A DNA stretch of 64,000 bases, taken from the NCBI GenBank assembly GCA_034509735.1, contig JACGWO010000006.1, positions 36,449,141-36,513,140 of the forward strand, given 5' to 3'. Each line of letters starts with the position of its first letter. Position 1 is the stretch's first letter. The notes below the pieces were generated by a model. It was not told the origin of the DNA. It did not search any database and saw only the letters and a list, made by a program, of their open reading frames with translations. This document shows positions 1-12,098 of the stretch, in pieces. The stretch is from Sesamum alatum. Lineage: Eukaryota > Streptophyta > Magnoliopsida > Lamiales > Pedaliaceae. Made by a program: the position numbers and the translations under genes.

Positions 1-3000
1 AGCTATTCTTTCCTCATCGGATCCTTTGACTGCAACCTCAAAGACTTTCTCGACCTCCGCGAAGCTTCCATTAAATCCATGAGCTTGAATTCAGTTGCTT
101 TACTCTTGGAGAAGTCATTAAAAAATGGCTTAAGGAAAGAAAATCATTGAACTGAAGGGGAGGGTACAGCCTATTAATAGTGAATGCACTCTTGCACTAA
201 TTAACAGCAGTCAACAGCTTATTGAACCTATAGCTGGTGGCTTGCAATACACGACATATTTTACATGTTTTATTTGCTTTATTGATCTTAAAAATGGATG
301 CCAAGATAAGATTACTTGAAAATGTCTGTTCATAAACAGTGTTATTTGGAAGTCATTGTCATGAACTGTGTAATATCCACCAAAAGAAAATCACAACTGT
401 CAATGATACTTTCAGGAAAGGCAACTGAATTTCAGATTATCACTTGAAAGGCTTCACTAAGCTTATACATGAATACCTTGAAGCAGGATTTGATACTAGA
501 GCATTTATCATCACTGGAGTGAGAGATGCCCCATTCATAAATGATGACCAACCAGGAACTTGATTGGGAACATTGTGAGGTAGTTGGTTGATGCGCCCAT
601 TTACATAACCAGGCCAGAAATAAGCAGATGTGTCCAACAGATTTCTGGCTATGCATGCCTCGACAATTAAATGATACAGGTTACCAGCTGCAAAATGAAA
701 CGGAGACAAATCACATGGGGGAAAGGGAAGTGCAACAATAGGACTTCAAATTTCCAGTTCCAAGATGACAGTCTCACCATCAAAATGAACTACTATGATT
801 GTATTCCATAATATATTCGCCGAATTTTGGTAAAAATAGAAAACCGAAGTATTTCTGTTAAATCAAGTTGTATGCAGAAGCAGGCATCAATATACAAGTT
901 CCATGAATGTGCAATATACAGAAGTAACAGAACGAAGCCATTTCTCTTACGAACATTTTCTGCAGCACATTCACGCAGAGGACAGAATTTCTTTCTTCTT
1001 TTATTTTTTCTTTCCTTGATTTTCTAATGTAAGAGCAAGGATTAGCATTTCCAAAGATATAATCATCTGTATTAAGCTTGTGTATCTGTATGATGGTGGA
1101 AAATATTTCACAGCTGTATTAAGAGTTTCTTATTTCTGTACTTCATATATCTCATTCTGTAAGTACATATTTTCACCACTTCTGCTCTCCTTTTCTGTAC
1201 CAGCTTAAAGCCTGCTTTTCACATTGAAGCAACTAATATTTGGTCTGACACTTACTCTAGAATCTTGAAAACTTGTACCACCTGTTATCTTTGAGCAGAA
1301 ACTTTAAGTAATGTGTAATCTTGAAAATATTGACCAAAAGTGAATCTGCAAATAGAGGGCCATGTGATCTACATATGGACGGCCTTGGCAGATGCAAAGC
1401 TGTATGGAAGAAGAACTACTAGAGGAATAGACACACTCAATTAATCAATTTTCATTACCAAGAAATACCATCCTATTATAAGATACACCAAGATGTACAG
1501 CAAGAACAGTGTACCACCCAGATTGAGAGATCCAACCAAATCTTATACTCAATGAGATAGGAGTATTACTTACAGCAGTTAATTGGCATATCCATTGTGC
1601 TGATACACTCAAAGTATGCAGTACCAACATTTATGCCGGATACAAACATCATCGCTTTAGCAGCGGCCAGATTAGCAGCAGGAATTGCTGATTGAGGTGG
1701 AGTTAGCAAGCTCTGGTAATCATGCAGATTCTGAAGACTGAATATTAAATCCATACGTCGCTTCCCAGGAACCTGATGTTTGTTACTCAAGCCATATCCG
1801 AACTCATCTGCGGCAACACTTTCCTCTTCCTCAACAAGATCAGCAACTACAAGAGTTGTGATTGACAATAACATGCTCAGACGAGTGTCCAGACGAGGCA
1901 CGGGTCCCTCAATAGGATCCCTCTCCTAAGAGAAAATGCAAATTCATTTATCAACAAAACATGCTTCCTTATCGTAACATGAAATTCATCTTTTCAAAGA
2001 AATACAGCATAAACACATGAAGATAAAGGAATAAGTTTATTTATAGAAATTATCTACCAATTGTTTGCTTGAGAAGGGGTATAGAATAAGGGAAACGGCA
2101 AAGAATAAGAGTTAAACTTTCACACAAGCATGTAAATATGGCAACCATGCTAGAAAACACAAAGTGTAACATGAACAAGTTCCTTATTTTAGCAGGTGAC
2201 CAACTCATGATTTGTTATTCGAAGATCTAAATGAAGGAAGGTTAAGGTTATTCAAACAGATTTGCGCAAAAGAAAGAAAGGAAGAAAGAAAGCAAAACAA
2301 AGAAGGGATTTTCCAAACATGTCAAAGCCCCAAGACTGTAAGTATCAAATCTTATTTCTCACCCTTTGAACAAGGCGTAGAGCAGCCATCCAAAGTCCTA
2401 GAAAGATTTCATGCCAAGAGGTGGCGTTAAGTGCCTGAAGGGACTTAACTAAACCTGCAAAAGTAGTCATGAATCACAATCTCTGAGGAAGTAGTACGCA
2501 GACATTCTTTTGTTTCTTCTGAAGTAACAAATAAGGCCCAAAAAGATCACCAGTAATGATTTCTACAGCGCTTGTTGCATTAACTTGGGAACCGTCCATT
2601 GCATCTTCTAGCAGCATATCCAGAGGAAGCCAAAGAGCAGACCGACTAGTCCCAAGACAGAGACCAGCAGGATTAACAAGAGGTCTGGATTGTAGCACAG
2701 GATGGAACTCCTGCAATAAACTTGCCTGGAAATGCTGTGACTTAACTTTGTGACTATCAGATATTAACTGCAGAAGAACCTCTGGTGTAGTAGATTTTGA
2801 GTTTCTCAAAGCCAATGAATTTTCTACAAGCAGCTGCATTCTCTGGATAAAGCTTTTCCAGTGTGCACACCTGACAGAGAAGCTAATTGTTGAATCATCT
2901 GTTCAGATAAATCAAATACTAGACAAAGAGGAATCAAGAGATAATACCACAGTTAGTACAAGAAAGAAGACAACAGAATGCAGACATAGGATTCTTATGT

Positions 3001-5545
3001 TTCTTCCAATAAAAATCCCAATTGATTAGTTCTGTTTATTTAGCAAGATTTATTCAAGTCAAGCATCAAACTACTATGCAACATAACCCTGCAAAGTTTA
3101 AAACCAGCATCCAGTTTTTTCACTATGAAACATCTAGGAAACAAGATAATAACAGGCGGCACAGAACTCTGGGGAAAAAAAACTAAAAAGGACTGTAGTT
3201 CTGACATGTTTTGGCGTGCCAAGTAAAGAATCCTGGAAGTTACTTTGTTTTGCAAAAATTGCTCAAGTAACTGAATGGCCATGATGGTATTAATAGTGCG
3301 CAATCTCTCTCTGTATTCTTTCTTCTTCTCTTCGTACATATTATGCACATCTACTTGCATATCTTGAGGTTTGACAGGCCACTTGGGGTCATTCTCTGTA
3401 AGTTCAAGTAATCCTTCATCATCTAGTGCTGCGTCAATCAACTGCCAGACAATTGAAAAAACAAACATAACCAGCAGAGCACCAGCTTCATTTGCTTGCA
3501 AGCCAAATATCTGTGATAAATGGAGAACTTGGTCTAATGAATTCATGGTCCTGTAAAAAGTCAATTGGTTAACAAATTACCATGAAATTCAGATCAAATT
3601 ATACAGTTTGTGCATGGCAAACAGCAGAAATAATAAAAGGTGAAAAGTTGACAAACCAGGAAAAGAAAAAAAGGGATTAACCTTTTGCCTTTCTACTATT
3701 AATTCGCTGTCCGTCAATTAAAATGCTCTACACAAGAGATGGATTTGTCCTAACAAATTAGACTAAGGTACATATACAGATTTTGATTTAGATAACAATA
3801 GACTAGATGATGACTTTTAAGATTTAGAGGGTGTCAACTGGAAAGTATAGAAATATGGCCCTGCAGCCCTGTTACCTCCATCACTTCTATAATATAGTGG
3901 AATATCCATTTTCTTTTCTCCTTAAGAAGATGGATTACCCTTTATTTTGGCACTTGCCAATCGATGACCCATCTATCATGTAAGTAAGAGTTTTGAAGTA
4001 GTTCAATTCCGCAAGGAGCAGAAGACAAGAGAAAGATGAGTACATTGACTTAGAAATGGAAATGCCGCTGTCAGAATTCATAGTACTCTGTCTTAGAGTA
4101 TGACTTACAGTAGAAGTATGAAAAAGAGAAATCTAAGCACAGAGGCAGAAGAAAACAAAATGGCATCCATGAACATTAAGTACTCACTTCTGATAGTTCG
4201 GCAAATTTGTGTACTCTTTCAGTGAGAAAGAATGTCTCTTAAGGAGTTCCATATAAAGTCTAAATGCTGCAGGACAAGAATGCCGATATGGAATTACCCT
4301 GTCCACAGGTAAGAAACAATAAACTTAATGAAATGCCACAAGCAGCATATTGAGCATAGGAAAATAATTCTTTTTCGTGATGACTTGTCAAATATTTGTC
4401 AGAATTCATGCCACTTCCCGACGATGCAGGAATCATGTTGACAGTGAGAAAGGAAAATAACAGAACAAGAAAAGTTCAACATATTACAATGCCTAAAGAG
4501 CATAACGTGCTACTGACTGATCGTGGAAACTACTTTACGAACAGCATCAGCTGATCAGCATGCTACAGCCAAATAATGCTAAGTGAATAAAAGGTGGCTA
4601 CTGCATAATCCAACAGCCACACCAGACAAACTTATACAAGTAACAAAACACAATTAGTGCAGCATAACATGTCAAAATCTTGAGTTGCCATTCCATTTCT
4701 AATATTGGCAAGCATTAGGTGAAAGCATGAAACATGAAAATGAAACACAAAATCAGCACTGTCGCGTCACTGGAAGAGCTGAATGATATATGGAGAAAGA
4801 GGATAGAAGTGTTTTCCATTACTATCATGCATCAGATAACAAGCATGTCAATGAAAAACCGAAATCCGCTACCTCCAGAAACGTAACAAGTGAATCGATC
4901 ACGCCCCATATTAAACCAATCACCCAAAAATAGCAAAATGCAAATAGAGACAACAAGAACAAGTATAATCAAAGATTAAATCTTTGAGAGATCCCCTGTG
5001 TTCAAACTTTGTAAATTAGTAAAAGCGGCAAGAACAAGTCAAACAACATCAAAACAGAAAAAAAAAGAAAGGCATAAACAAAAGCAAGCAATACCAAAAG
5101 GAGGGACCTTGTGGCCTGCAGGCAAAAGAGCACGCAACATATTTTCAAGAACACACACCAACAAAGATTGAAACTTGGCAACGAACCCATATGAAAAAAT
5201 CAACGAAAACCAGAAACCAACCAAAAAAAAAGAAAAAAACTAGGGAAATGTCGAAAAGAAAGACCTTGTCGACAGCAACCCAAGAACAAGCAAGGGCGGC
5301 ACGATTTTGAGAGCCAACGCTTTCTCTAAGAACTTCCAAGAAATTGGCACATTGTTATCCCAACAAATATGGGAGACCAAATGGTTAGCGAACTCAAGAG
5401 AAGGTAAAGTGATTCCAGCAGAACTCAAATTCGATGAAACTTGGATTGCCCACAACAATGGGTCGCTGTTCTTTTCTTGGGCCTCCTTAGTTTGCCCCAA
5501 GACTCTGTCCCATATGTTGCAGTTCAACTGAGTCGCCACCTCCAT
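1..5545 (-). CDS. MED33A: Mediator of RNA polymerase II subunit 33A (REF4/RFR1 family), 5' part; 3' end lies outside the window
   Basis: Exons, read on the minus strand: 5545-5265, 4298-4188, 3550-3206, 2870-2551, 2454-2363, 1925-1574, 687-477 and 64-1 (continues). All junctions are GT-AG and keep phase, giving about 592 residues of a protein that is normally about 1300. Family landmarks appear in order: SDPLLWAIQVSSNLSSAG and ICWDNNVPISWKFLEKAL in exon 1, VFSIVWQLIDAALDDEGLLE in exon 3, NPAGLCLGTSRSALWLPLD in exon 4, RDPIEGPVPRLDTRLS in exon 6 and CIARNLLDTSAYFWPGYV in exon 7. MED33 is a plant-specific Mediator tail subunit. REF4/RFR1 members repress phenylpropanoid and lignin gene expression. 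The ATG at 5545 opens the conserved first exon. A or B paralogue is a judgement from overall similarity and from the neighbouring hydrolase genes. Confidence 0.9.
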
Positions 5546-6837
5546 TGCAACCTCACAACTTCATCATAACTTCATTTCTATGGAGGGATAGGGAGAGCCC
5601 TGATTATGCTCAGGCCAACAAAGATTCCAGCTTGAGTTTTTATTCAAGAAACGGTGTGTGTTGTGCGTGTTTTATTGGCCTGGTCACTGGAGAAGGCTGG
5701 TATCGAATGGAACTCACAAAAGGGAGTTCTCGTAAACAGGAAAGATTAGTGCAATGCGGTTGGTTTAAATCGTGAATGTCAAACCCAAAAAAGTGGGCTT
5801 AGTGTTTGGGGAAAAGTTTTTAGAAATACTTGTCTGGAAAAAAACAGCTAATTTAGAAAGTGGGGAAGTAATGGGAGGCAGACAGTAGAGGGAAAGAGAT
5901 GTAATTAGAATCTTTAGCCATGGTGGATCATGTCTTAATATTGTATGGTTTATTATCATATGTAGTAATTGATTGCTGAACTGAGAACATGGACTGTGGC
6001 TTTCTTCATGTGTTCTGACATCATGTTTCTTGTTCTGACATCACTTATTTAGTGCCACTACTTAGATACATAGATCATTGGATCATGTACATTTAAAACA
6101 ATGTCAAAGGATTGTAACTTTTTCTTTTTTTCTATCTTCAACTTATTACATAATCCTGTTACATGTTACGTAAGCTTGATGAATCATGGTAACGGGATTG
6201 TTAAAGTGGCACTACCTATCTCTTATTAAGAAGAAATGTTTATATTTAGAGTTTGTTTAGTTTAACGTGAGAAATGAGAAAGTGAACAGTATCTCTTTTC
6301 AGTTGGTTTACTGTTAGTATACAGTTGAAAATGATAACAGGATCGTCAGTATTTCAAAACGAAATAAGAGATTCGAATGTATATATCCTCAAATTTGGGT
6401 TTATTTGAAGAAATCAAGAAGTATGGTAAATACTAAATAGTAATGATTTGGTTAGTGAGTCATTATCATGAATAGTTTACTGAATTATGAACTATGATTG
6501 AAGTGAAAAAAAATGAAACAAAAGAAAGTGAATCCTTTCTCAATTTTTTTCAAAGTGATGAAAGGTGAATGCTCATTTGGGCACTTTGTGATGCACCAAC
6601 TGCATGGCCCACCAACTCCATCAACCCTCTTTTTCAGTGGATAATTTTTCACTTAATACAAGTTGGTAATCAAGATTAGAATATGGATTAGATTAATCAA
6701 ACCCCAGCTAGTTTCTCATCAACACACTTATATATGCATCATGCCCATGTAATATAAACATACATTTGATGTACATATATATGCATCATGCCCATAATAT
6801 ATGTGTGTGTGCGTGAGTGATTTGATCTTAAAAAATA
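5546..6837. other. MED33A upstream region
   Basis: This holds the presumed 5' UTR and promoter of the minus-strand MED33A gene, then AT-rich sequence. No second gene is supported. Short open frames here lack codon bias and family similarity. Confidence 0.5.
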
Positions 6838-7117
6838 GGGATAATTACATCTGCACTCATAACATATGGCCTATTTACATAAATTATTCTTACATTTTGA
6901 AAAATTACATATACACTTAACAGAAACGCCAACATGATTTCAACAAACCACCCCTGTTCTTAAAAAAATTACACACACCCTCAAAAATATCAACAACATT
7001 ATAAAAATTACTCCTTTTTTTTTTTTTACTGTCACGAGTGATTTATATAAATATACAAAAGATACGAGTGATTTATGTAAACAAACTATAAATAAGAAGG
7101 CGTAAATATAATTATTC
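6838..7117. mobile_element. Degenerate MITE with about 85-bp terminal inverted repeats
   Basis: The left end (GGGATAATTACATCTGCACT) and the reverse complement of the right end (GAATAATTATATTTACGCC) align. The similarity continues inward for about 85 bp through a shared TTTACATAAAT block. Flanks on both sides are CTTAAAAAA-like, consistent with a blurred target duplication. The termini resemble those of the Mutator-type MITE at 27899-28323. No coding capacity. Confidence 0.5.
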
Positions 7118-8000
7118 TTAAAAAAATATTATAAAAAATTTATAGTGGTTAGGGGTAGGTAGAGATGAAGACATGGTGATATCCCTATCAAAAGTTGGCA
7201 TGTGGGATGGTATTGTTTTAGGTGGTACAAAAAAGCTGCTATATATATATTTTTTAAATAAAAATAAATAAATAAAGTTTGCCAATGAGGGCATGTGTGT
7301 ATAATTTGTGTGGTGTGGCAGCTTTATTCTTCATACTTAGCTTATACATGATGATGAATCTTGGTAGGTGAGGCATAGTGACTTGGTCATGCCTATTAAT
7401 ATGTCCATTTTTTCATCCCTACCTTCATCATACTCTTTCAATTCTTTATTTTCTTTTTCATATTTGGATTTACATGAGTGATTTTTTATATAAGGATGCT
7501 AGAAAAAGAAATAATTTGTATTTTCTCGTGTATTTTCTGCAAATCGTGAACCGACCGACAAAATTATAATATGGATGCATTAGTTAAATTACAAGACTAA
7601 AAATAAAAAGTTCGGTTAACAAAATTTTATTCTTCTAATCTTTATCATATAGAACAATTTACGTTTGTTTCAAAGTTGCTTTTTTTATGAGTGCGTGAAA
7701 TAATTAACGTATCTTCGTAGCATAAAATTTATCGAGATGGGCATTAATTAATTTCTAAATTGAATAAATTAATTAGGTGATATGTTTAAGTTTTGGTGAT
7801 CTACTAAAGATATACAACTGCCCTATGAAAAGGTCTAAGTTGGTAAGACTTGGATGGTGGGGTTTGGGGTTAGGATTGACATGTAATATTATCTTGTACA
7901 ATGTTTTTGCCTTTCTTTGATTTGACTATGTACAGAATTTCACCCCCTCAATTTTCTTGCAATTTGATTGTAACAAACTGGAATAAGTTAGGTTGAGGTA
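7118..8000. other. AT-rich intergenic stretch, nothing recognised
   Basis: Low-complexity AT-rich DNA containing short A/T runs. The 63-codon open frame near 7378 has no family similarity and was not accepted as a gene. Confidence 0.5.
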
Positions 8001-8140
8001 ACATAATTTAGTTGGCGAAGTTGAGGTCCCGTGATTATAAAAATCATGGGTTTGAATTCCTATATGAGTTGATGTTATTTTTATTGTATAGTAAGTATGA
8101 TTTGTTGTTGTAATAGCTAGGTATTAGTTTATGTAATATT
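8000..8140 (+). repeat. tRNA-related, SINE-like fragment
   Basis: A box A-like TTTAGTTGGCGAAGTTGAGG at about 8008 is followed about 35 bp later by a box B-like GGGTTTGAATTCC at about 8049. This spacing and order are those of the RNA polymerase III promoter of plant tRNA-derived SINEs. No cloverleaf can be drawn, so it is not a functional tRNA. Family and 3' end are undefined. Confidence 0.4.
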
Positions 8141-8377
8141 ATTAATTTGATTGTTTGTAATTGTCTCTATTCAATATTGATAGCCGACAGGACTGAATGT
8201 AATCACTTTACTTTCGGTTAATAAAATTTATCACTTCCAATTCCAAAATAAATTTGGAATAAATTAGAGTAATATATTCTGCAGCATTCTTTTTAACTGG
8301 TAATTACGTAATTACATCATTATCTATAAGATCATATTAGAATAAAATGGTTTTTGTTATAAATTTAAATTAAATGA

Positions 8378-8466
8378 GACAAAGACTTACACGACTGGTG
8401 AGAGTCGAACTCATAATTTATTTGTGGGAACCTCAATTTTAATGATTAAGCTAAATTCATTGATAT
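8378..8466 (-). repeat. tRNA-related, SINE-like fragment, reverse orientation
   Basis: On the minus strand a box A-like TTTAGCTTAATCATTAAA is followed by a TGAGGTTCCCAC segment and then a box B-like GAGTTCGACTCTC. The arrangement is the same as in the copy near 8000 but inverted. It is a fragment without a clear tail or target duplication. Confidence 0.4.
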
Positions 8467-8986
8467 TTTTGGATTAAATTCGAAAAGTTACTTTGGATGG
8501 CACCAACCCACCTTTAATCTATCCTGCAAAGGGAAGCAACTATAATTGCTCTTCTTTTATTTATTTAGTTTTAAAATTTATCCAATTAATAAGAAAATAT
8601 TTAATGAAAAACATATTGAGCCTATGAACTAGTTCGATGTAAAATTTATTTTTAAAATTAAATTATTAACAATTCATCTAAAAATCCAAAGTACGATGTC
8701 CTTTTCCCTTCCGATATCAACTCCTCCGCATGGGCCTAATTCCTAAACTTAGGACCATACTTTCTTTGGACAATAATATTGGGGATTGAATTTTCTGTCC
8801 AAATTCGTAATTCATCTCATATTCTATTCAACATACATATGTTACGTATATAATATGATGTCATTTTTATAGACATATCGTGTATATGTTGAATGGATAA
8901 ACCACGATTTGTAACAAAAAATTCAATTCAATCAAATGATATTAACCAAATGTAATAACTTCATAACGTTCACAATTTTTTGATAG

Positions 8987-9600
8987 AGGCAAAATGCAAT
9001 TTACGCCCCTGTGTTATTTGAAAAGAGCAATTTACCCTCTTGTATAAAAAAAAATAAGCAATTTACCTCCTCGTGTTTTAAAAAATGAAGCAAAATACCC
9101 CCTCAAGCGAGTGGTGTAACATACGTGCTATTTTTAATTTTTTTTATTTTTATATTTATTTACAACCGTTGAATCTCATTCATATAGATGATCGGTCCAG
9201 ATTCAATCTACATATATATTATATAAAAAATATTTCTTTTCCTAAATATAATGAATAATATATATACAAATATGTATAATATATTTATATATAGTATATA
9301 CATATAATATATATATATACATACAACAACCCTCCTCCACCCACCGGATGTCGTCGGCGCAGGCCGACTGCTCTCCCTCCCCCGCGGGCGGCCCGGGCCG
9401 CTGCCTCCTCTACCGTCGGCCCAGAAGACAACCTTCTCCCCCCTCCACCTGCTGCCATCGCCACCTCCTCCACTGCGAAAAAACCCCTCTTTCTCATCGT
9501 CCGCCGGCCACCCACCGCCTGCTTCCCCCTCCCCTCTCTTTCCCTGGCCGCCCCCGCCTCCCCTTCTTTATTTACACAAGGGGTAGGATGCATTTTGCCC
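8987..9600. mobile_element. Pack-type (Mutator-like) element carrying GC-rich cargo
   Basis: The left terminus begins AGGCAAAATGCAATTTACGC. The right terminus, reverse-complemented, begins GGGCAAAATGCATCCTACCC. Similar TTTTTGAT motifs flank both sides (8976-8986 and 9601-9609), suggesting a degraded target duplication of about 9 bp. The outer parts are AT-rich like the other MITEs here, but about 9340-9570 is strongly GC-rich and rich in CCNCC. This contrast suggests acquired host sequence. Open frames through the cargo on either strand are not recognisable, so its source is unknown. Confidence 0.5.
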
Positions 9601-10636
9601 TTTTTGATGGTATGTACATATATTAGAGTTGCATTTGTCTTTAAAATTTTACTTAAGTCAGGAAGATTGATGTCTCGTAATAAAAGAAGTTGTGAATTTG
9701 AGTTACATGAACGTAATTAAGTATATACAAATTAATCAATTTTTTGTATTTGTATCTATGCAAATCTTTGTATCAATTTTCATGAAAAAGAAAAGTAGAA
9801 AGTGCAGTGGATCGTGCACAACGTATAAATTAACATATTTAGATAATGAAAATGAAATGATAGAAGGGATTAATTTGGTGAAAAGAGGAGAAGCAATCAC
9901 TACGGCAAGCAAATTATGGCATGACAGGTTAGTTGTTCTTGTGTCCCTTTCAATATCTGATTTGGCTACACAAAATTCATGATTGATCGAGGAGGACAAA
10001 ATCAAATCATCATTGAAATTTCAAAAAGAGAATTAATCGGATTATGATAATTCACGGAAGATATTTTTATAAAATGGAATTCATTTCTTGAAAATATGTG
10101 ATCTAATTGACTTAAATATGATTAGACTGATAGAGTGACTTAATTATATAAAGAGAGTGGTTATGATTCGATCCTCTCGACGGAGTTGAGATAATGAACT
10201 TATGACTCATAGCTATGACTCAAATCAAATTTCACAAGGGCAAAATGCAAGCACCTCTCATGTGTTAATCATAAATAGTAATTTATTCCCATGTGAAAAA
10301 TAAATAAGCAATTTATTCGCATACAAAAAATAAATAAACAATTTACTGTCTTGTGGTTTTGAAAAAAGAGCAAACCCCCCCGTTGTCCATTGGTGAAGTG
10401 AACAGGTAGGGTGATGCGGGGGGTTGTTCGAGTTTAAGTTGTATAAAGATGTTTTTGCCCTTAGACCACATTTAAAAAGCTACATGGCATGTTACCACCC
10501 TGTGGTAGATTAGATTAGCAATTTACAGCCACCTACTTTCCCACCATATTGCTCTTAAAAAAGTGGTATGAGGTTTTTTTTTTTTTTTTTTTCTTTTTTA
10601 TCTCTTGAAATGTCATCCTCAACTGCAAGAAGGATG
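9601..10636. repeat. Cluster of SINE-like and MITE-end fragments
   Basis: tRNA-related box A/B-like pairs lie near 9655-9710 (box B-like GTGAATTTGAGTT) and 10128-10180 (GGTTATGATTCGATCC). A MITE end of the GGGCAAAATGCA family starts at about 10247, with a weak opposite end (TTTTTGCCC) at about 10455. A related AGCAATTTACAG fragment is near 10515, and a T18 run lies at about 10575. No gene is supported here. Confidence 0.35.
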
Positions 10637-11330
10637 TGTTGTGAAAATTGTGTGATTTGCGTTTATAATTATATTTTAAACTAATTTCACATATAAATAT
10701 CAATAGGATAATCTACCACAATTACAAATAGTACAGAAATAAACGGAATAAAACTTAAAAAATTAGAAAAGTTGCACCGATGGAGAGTCACGACACTTGT
10801 CGTTGTCCTAAAGCCATGATTGCCTCCCTACGTGCAGGTGTTAACAGTTGACCACGGCTCCAGGATAAAACCTCATTAGCTCTCAATAGTGTCTCATCTT
10901 ATGTGCACGACTACGAGGAGACTAGGAACCAGTCCTTAGTCACATTGTCAAAACTCAATCATACTTGTGGAAAACAAAAAGTGTTTCTCAAAACTCATAA
11001 ACTATAAAACAAAAGTTCACTCTCTCAATGTGTCAAATGAAGAAAGGAAGTGACCCTTTAAATAGTTGTAAGAATTTGACCGTTATAAAAGATTAAATTG
11101 CCTAATTAAAACTCATAATATTATAATAAATCCAATTATAAATAGGCCACATATATATATATATAAACATAACGGTCAAATTATTAAACCTCATAAAATC
11201 ACAATTAAATCAATGTAATAATGGGGCCATAAACCTCAAATAAATATTAAATTTAATTGGCACATTAAGTTGAAATAATGTGTTGGAAATAATTTGTCAA
11301 TTTAGAAAATTTTGAAGCTTATTTCCAACA
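10637..11330 (-). mobile_element. Probable solo LTR of a retrotransposon
   Basis: On the minus strand the unit opens with TGTTGGAAATAAGCTTC (from 11330) and ends with TTTTCACAACA (at 10637), the TG...CA ends of an LTR. It is flanked by AGATG (11331-11335) and GGATG (10632-10636), a 5-bp duplication with one mismatch. Inside, CTATTTAAAGGGTC on the minus strand is a plausible TATA region. The TGTTGGAA start is common in plant Copia LTRs. No internal domain or second LTR adjoins it. Confidence 0.55.
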
Positions 11331-12098
11331 AGATGAAGCAAACATTGGATCTGAGGTTTCGTTCTTCTACTCTGTTTTTGTGCTTGCAATGTAAAAGCCA
11401 AAATTAGGGTGGTTGATTATCCCATAGAAGAATATCGAGAGGTAAATTGTATTATTGTTGTAGATTTTCTATTTGTAATTTTTTCCGATGGTTAGAGTCA
11501 GAAAGAGTCACTTGGTCTCCAAGTGGTGCTCCATACAGTGAAGACCCATATTCCTATGGAGCTGAAGAATTTTATGGGGAATGAGATGAAGATGCTTTTG
11601 GAGAAGCGGTTTCAAAAATGACAAAAAATTGATCCCTCGTCATCAATTGGGAGAAAAGAAAAAATAGGAAAGTTTGTTAATTTTTGCATAAGAGTTAGCA
11701 GTATGTTGTTCGTCTTGATTTTAATTCTTGTGTTGAAGTGAAAATGATGTTAATTTCTTAATGTTAATATTTTTAGTTGAATAAGTTTTTATTTATTTAT
11801 TTTATTTTATTTGGGGGGGGGGGGGGGGAGTTGCAATTCATTTAGTGCATAAAGCCCCCTATGCAAACAAGAAAAAACTATAAACTCAAAAAACAGAATT
11901 GCAGAAAATCAAAAGTACTATTAATGGCCAAAAAAATTGTTCAAAAGGACATGGAGATGTTCTAATATCTGTACATGCCAAAAACATTTATGAGTACTTA
12001 AGCATCCATCAAAACAGACCAACAATTGCTGAAGGAAACAATTTTAAACTTGAAGACAAGTGTAACTTGTAGAACTTGGATTTTGGATGTGTTGGATT
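11331..12098. other. Intergenic stretch with a 16-base G run
   Basis: No gene recognised. An uninterrupted G16 tract lies at 11813-11828. A 28-bp sequence at 12021-12048 recurs exactly at 13189-13216, on the far side of the hAT-type element. Confidence 0.5.

Noticed and set aside
9285..9626. Overlapping open frames of about 100 codons on both strands in GC-rich DNA
   Set aside because: They arise from stop-poor GC-rich cargo inside a transposable element; neither strand shows a recognisable protein.
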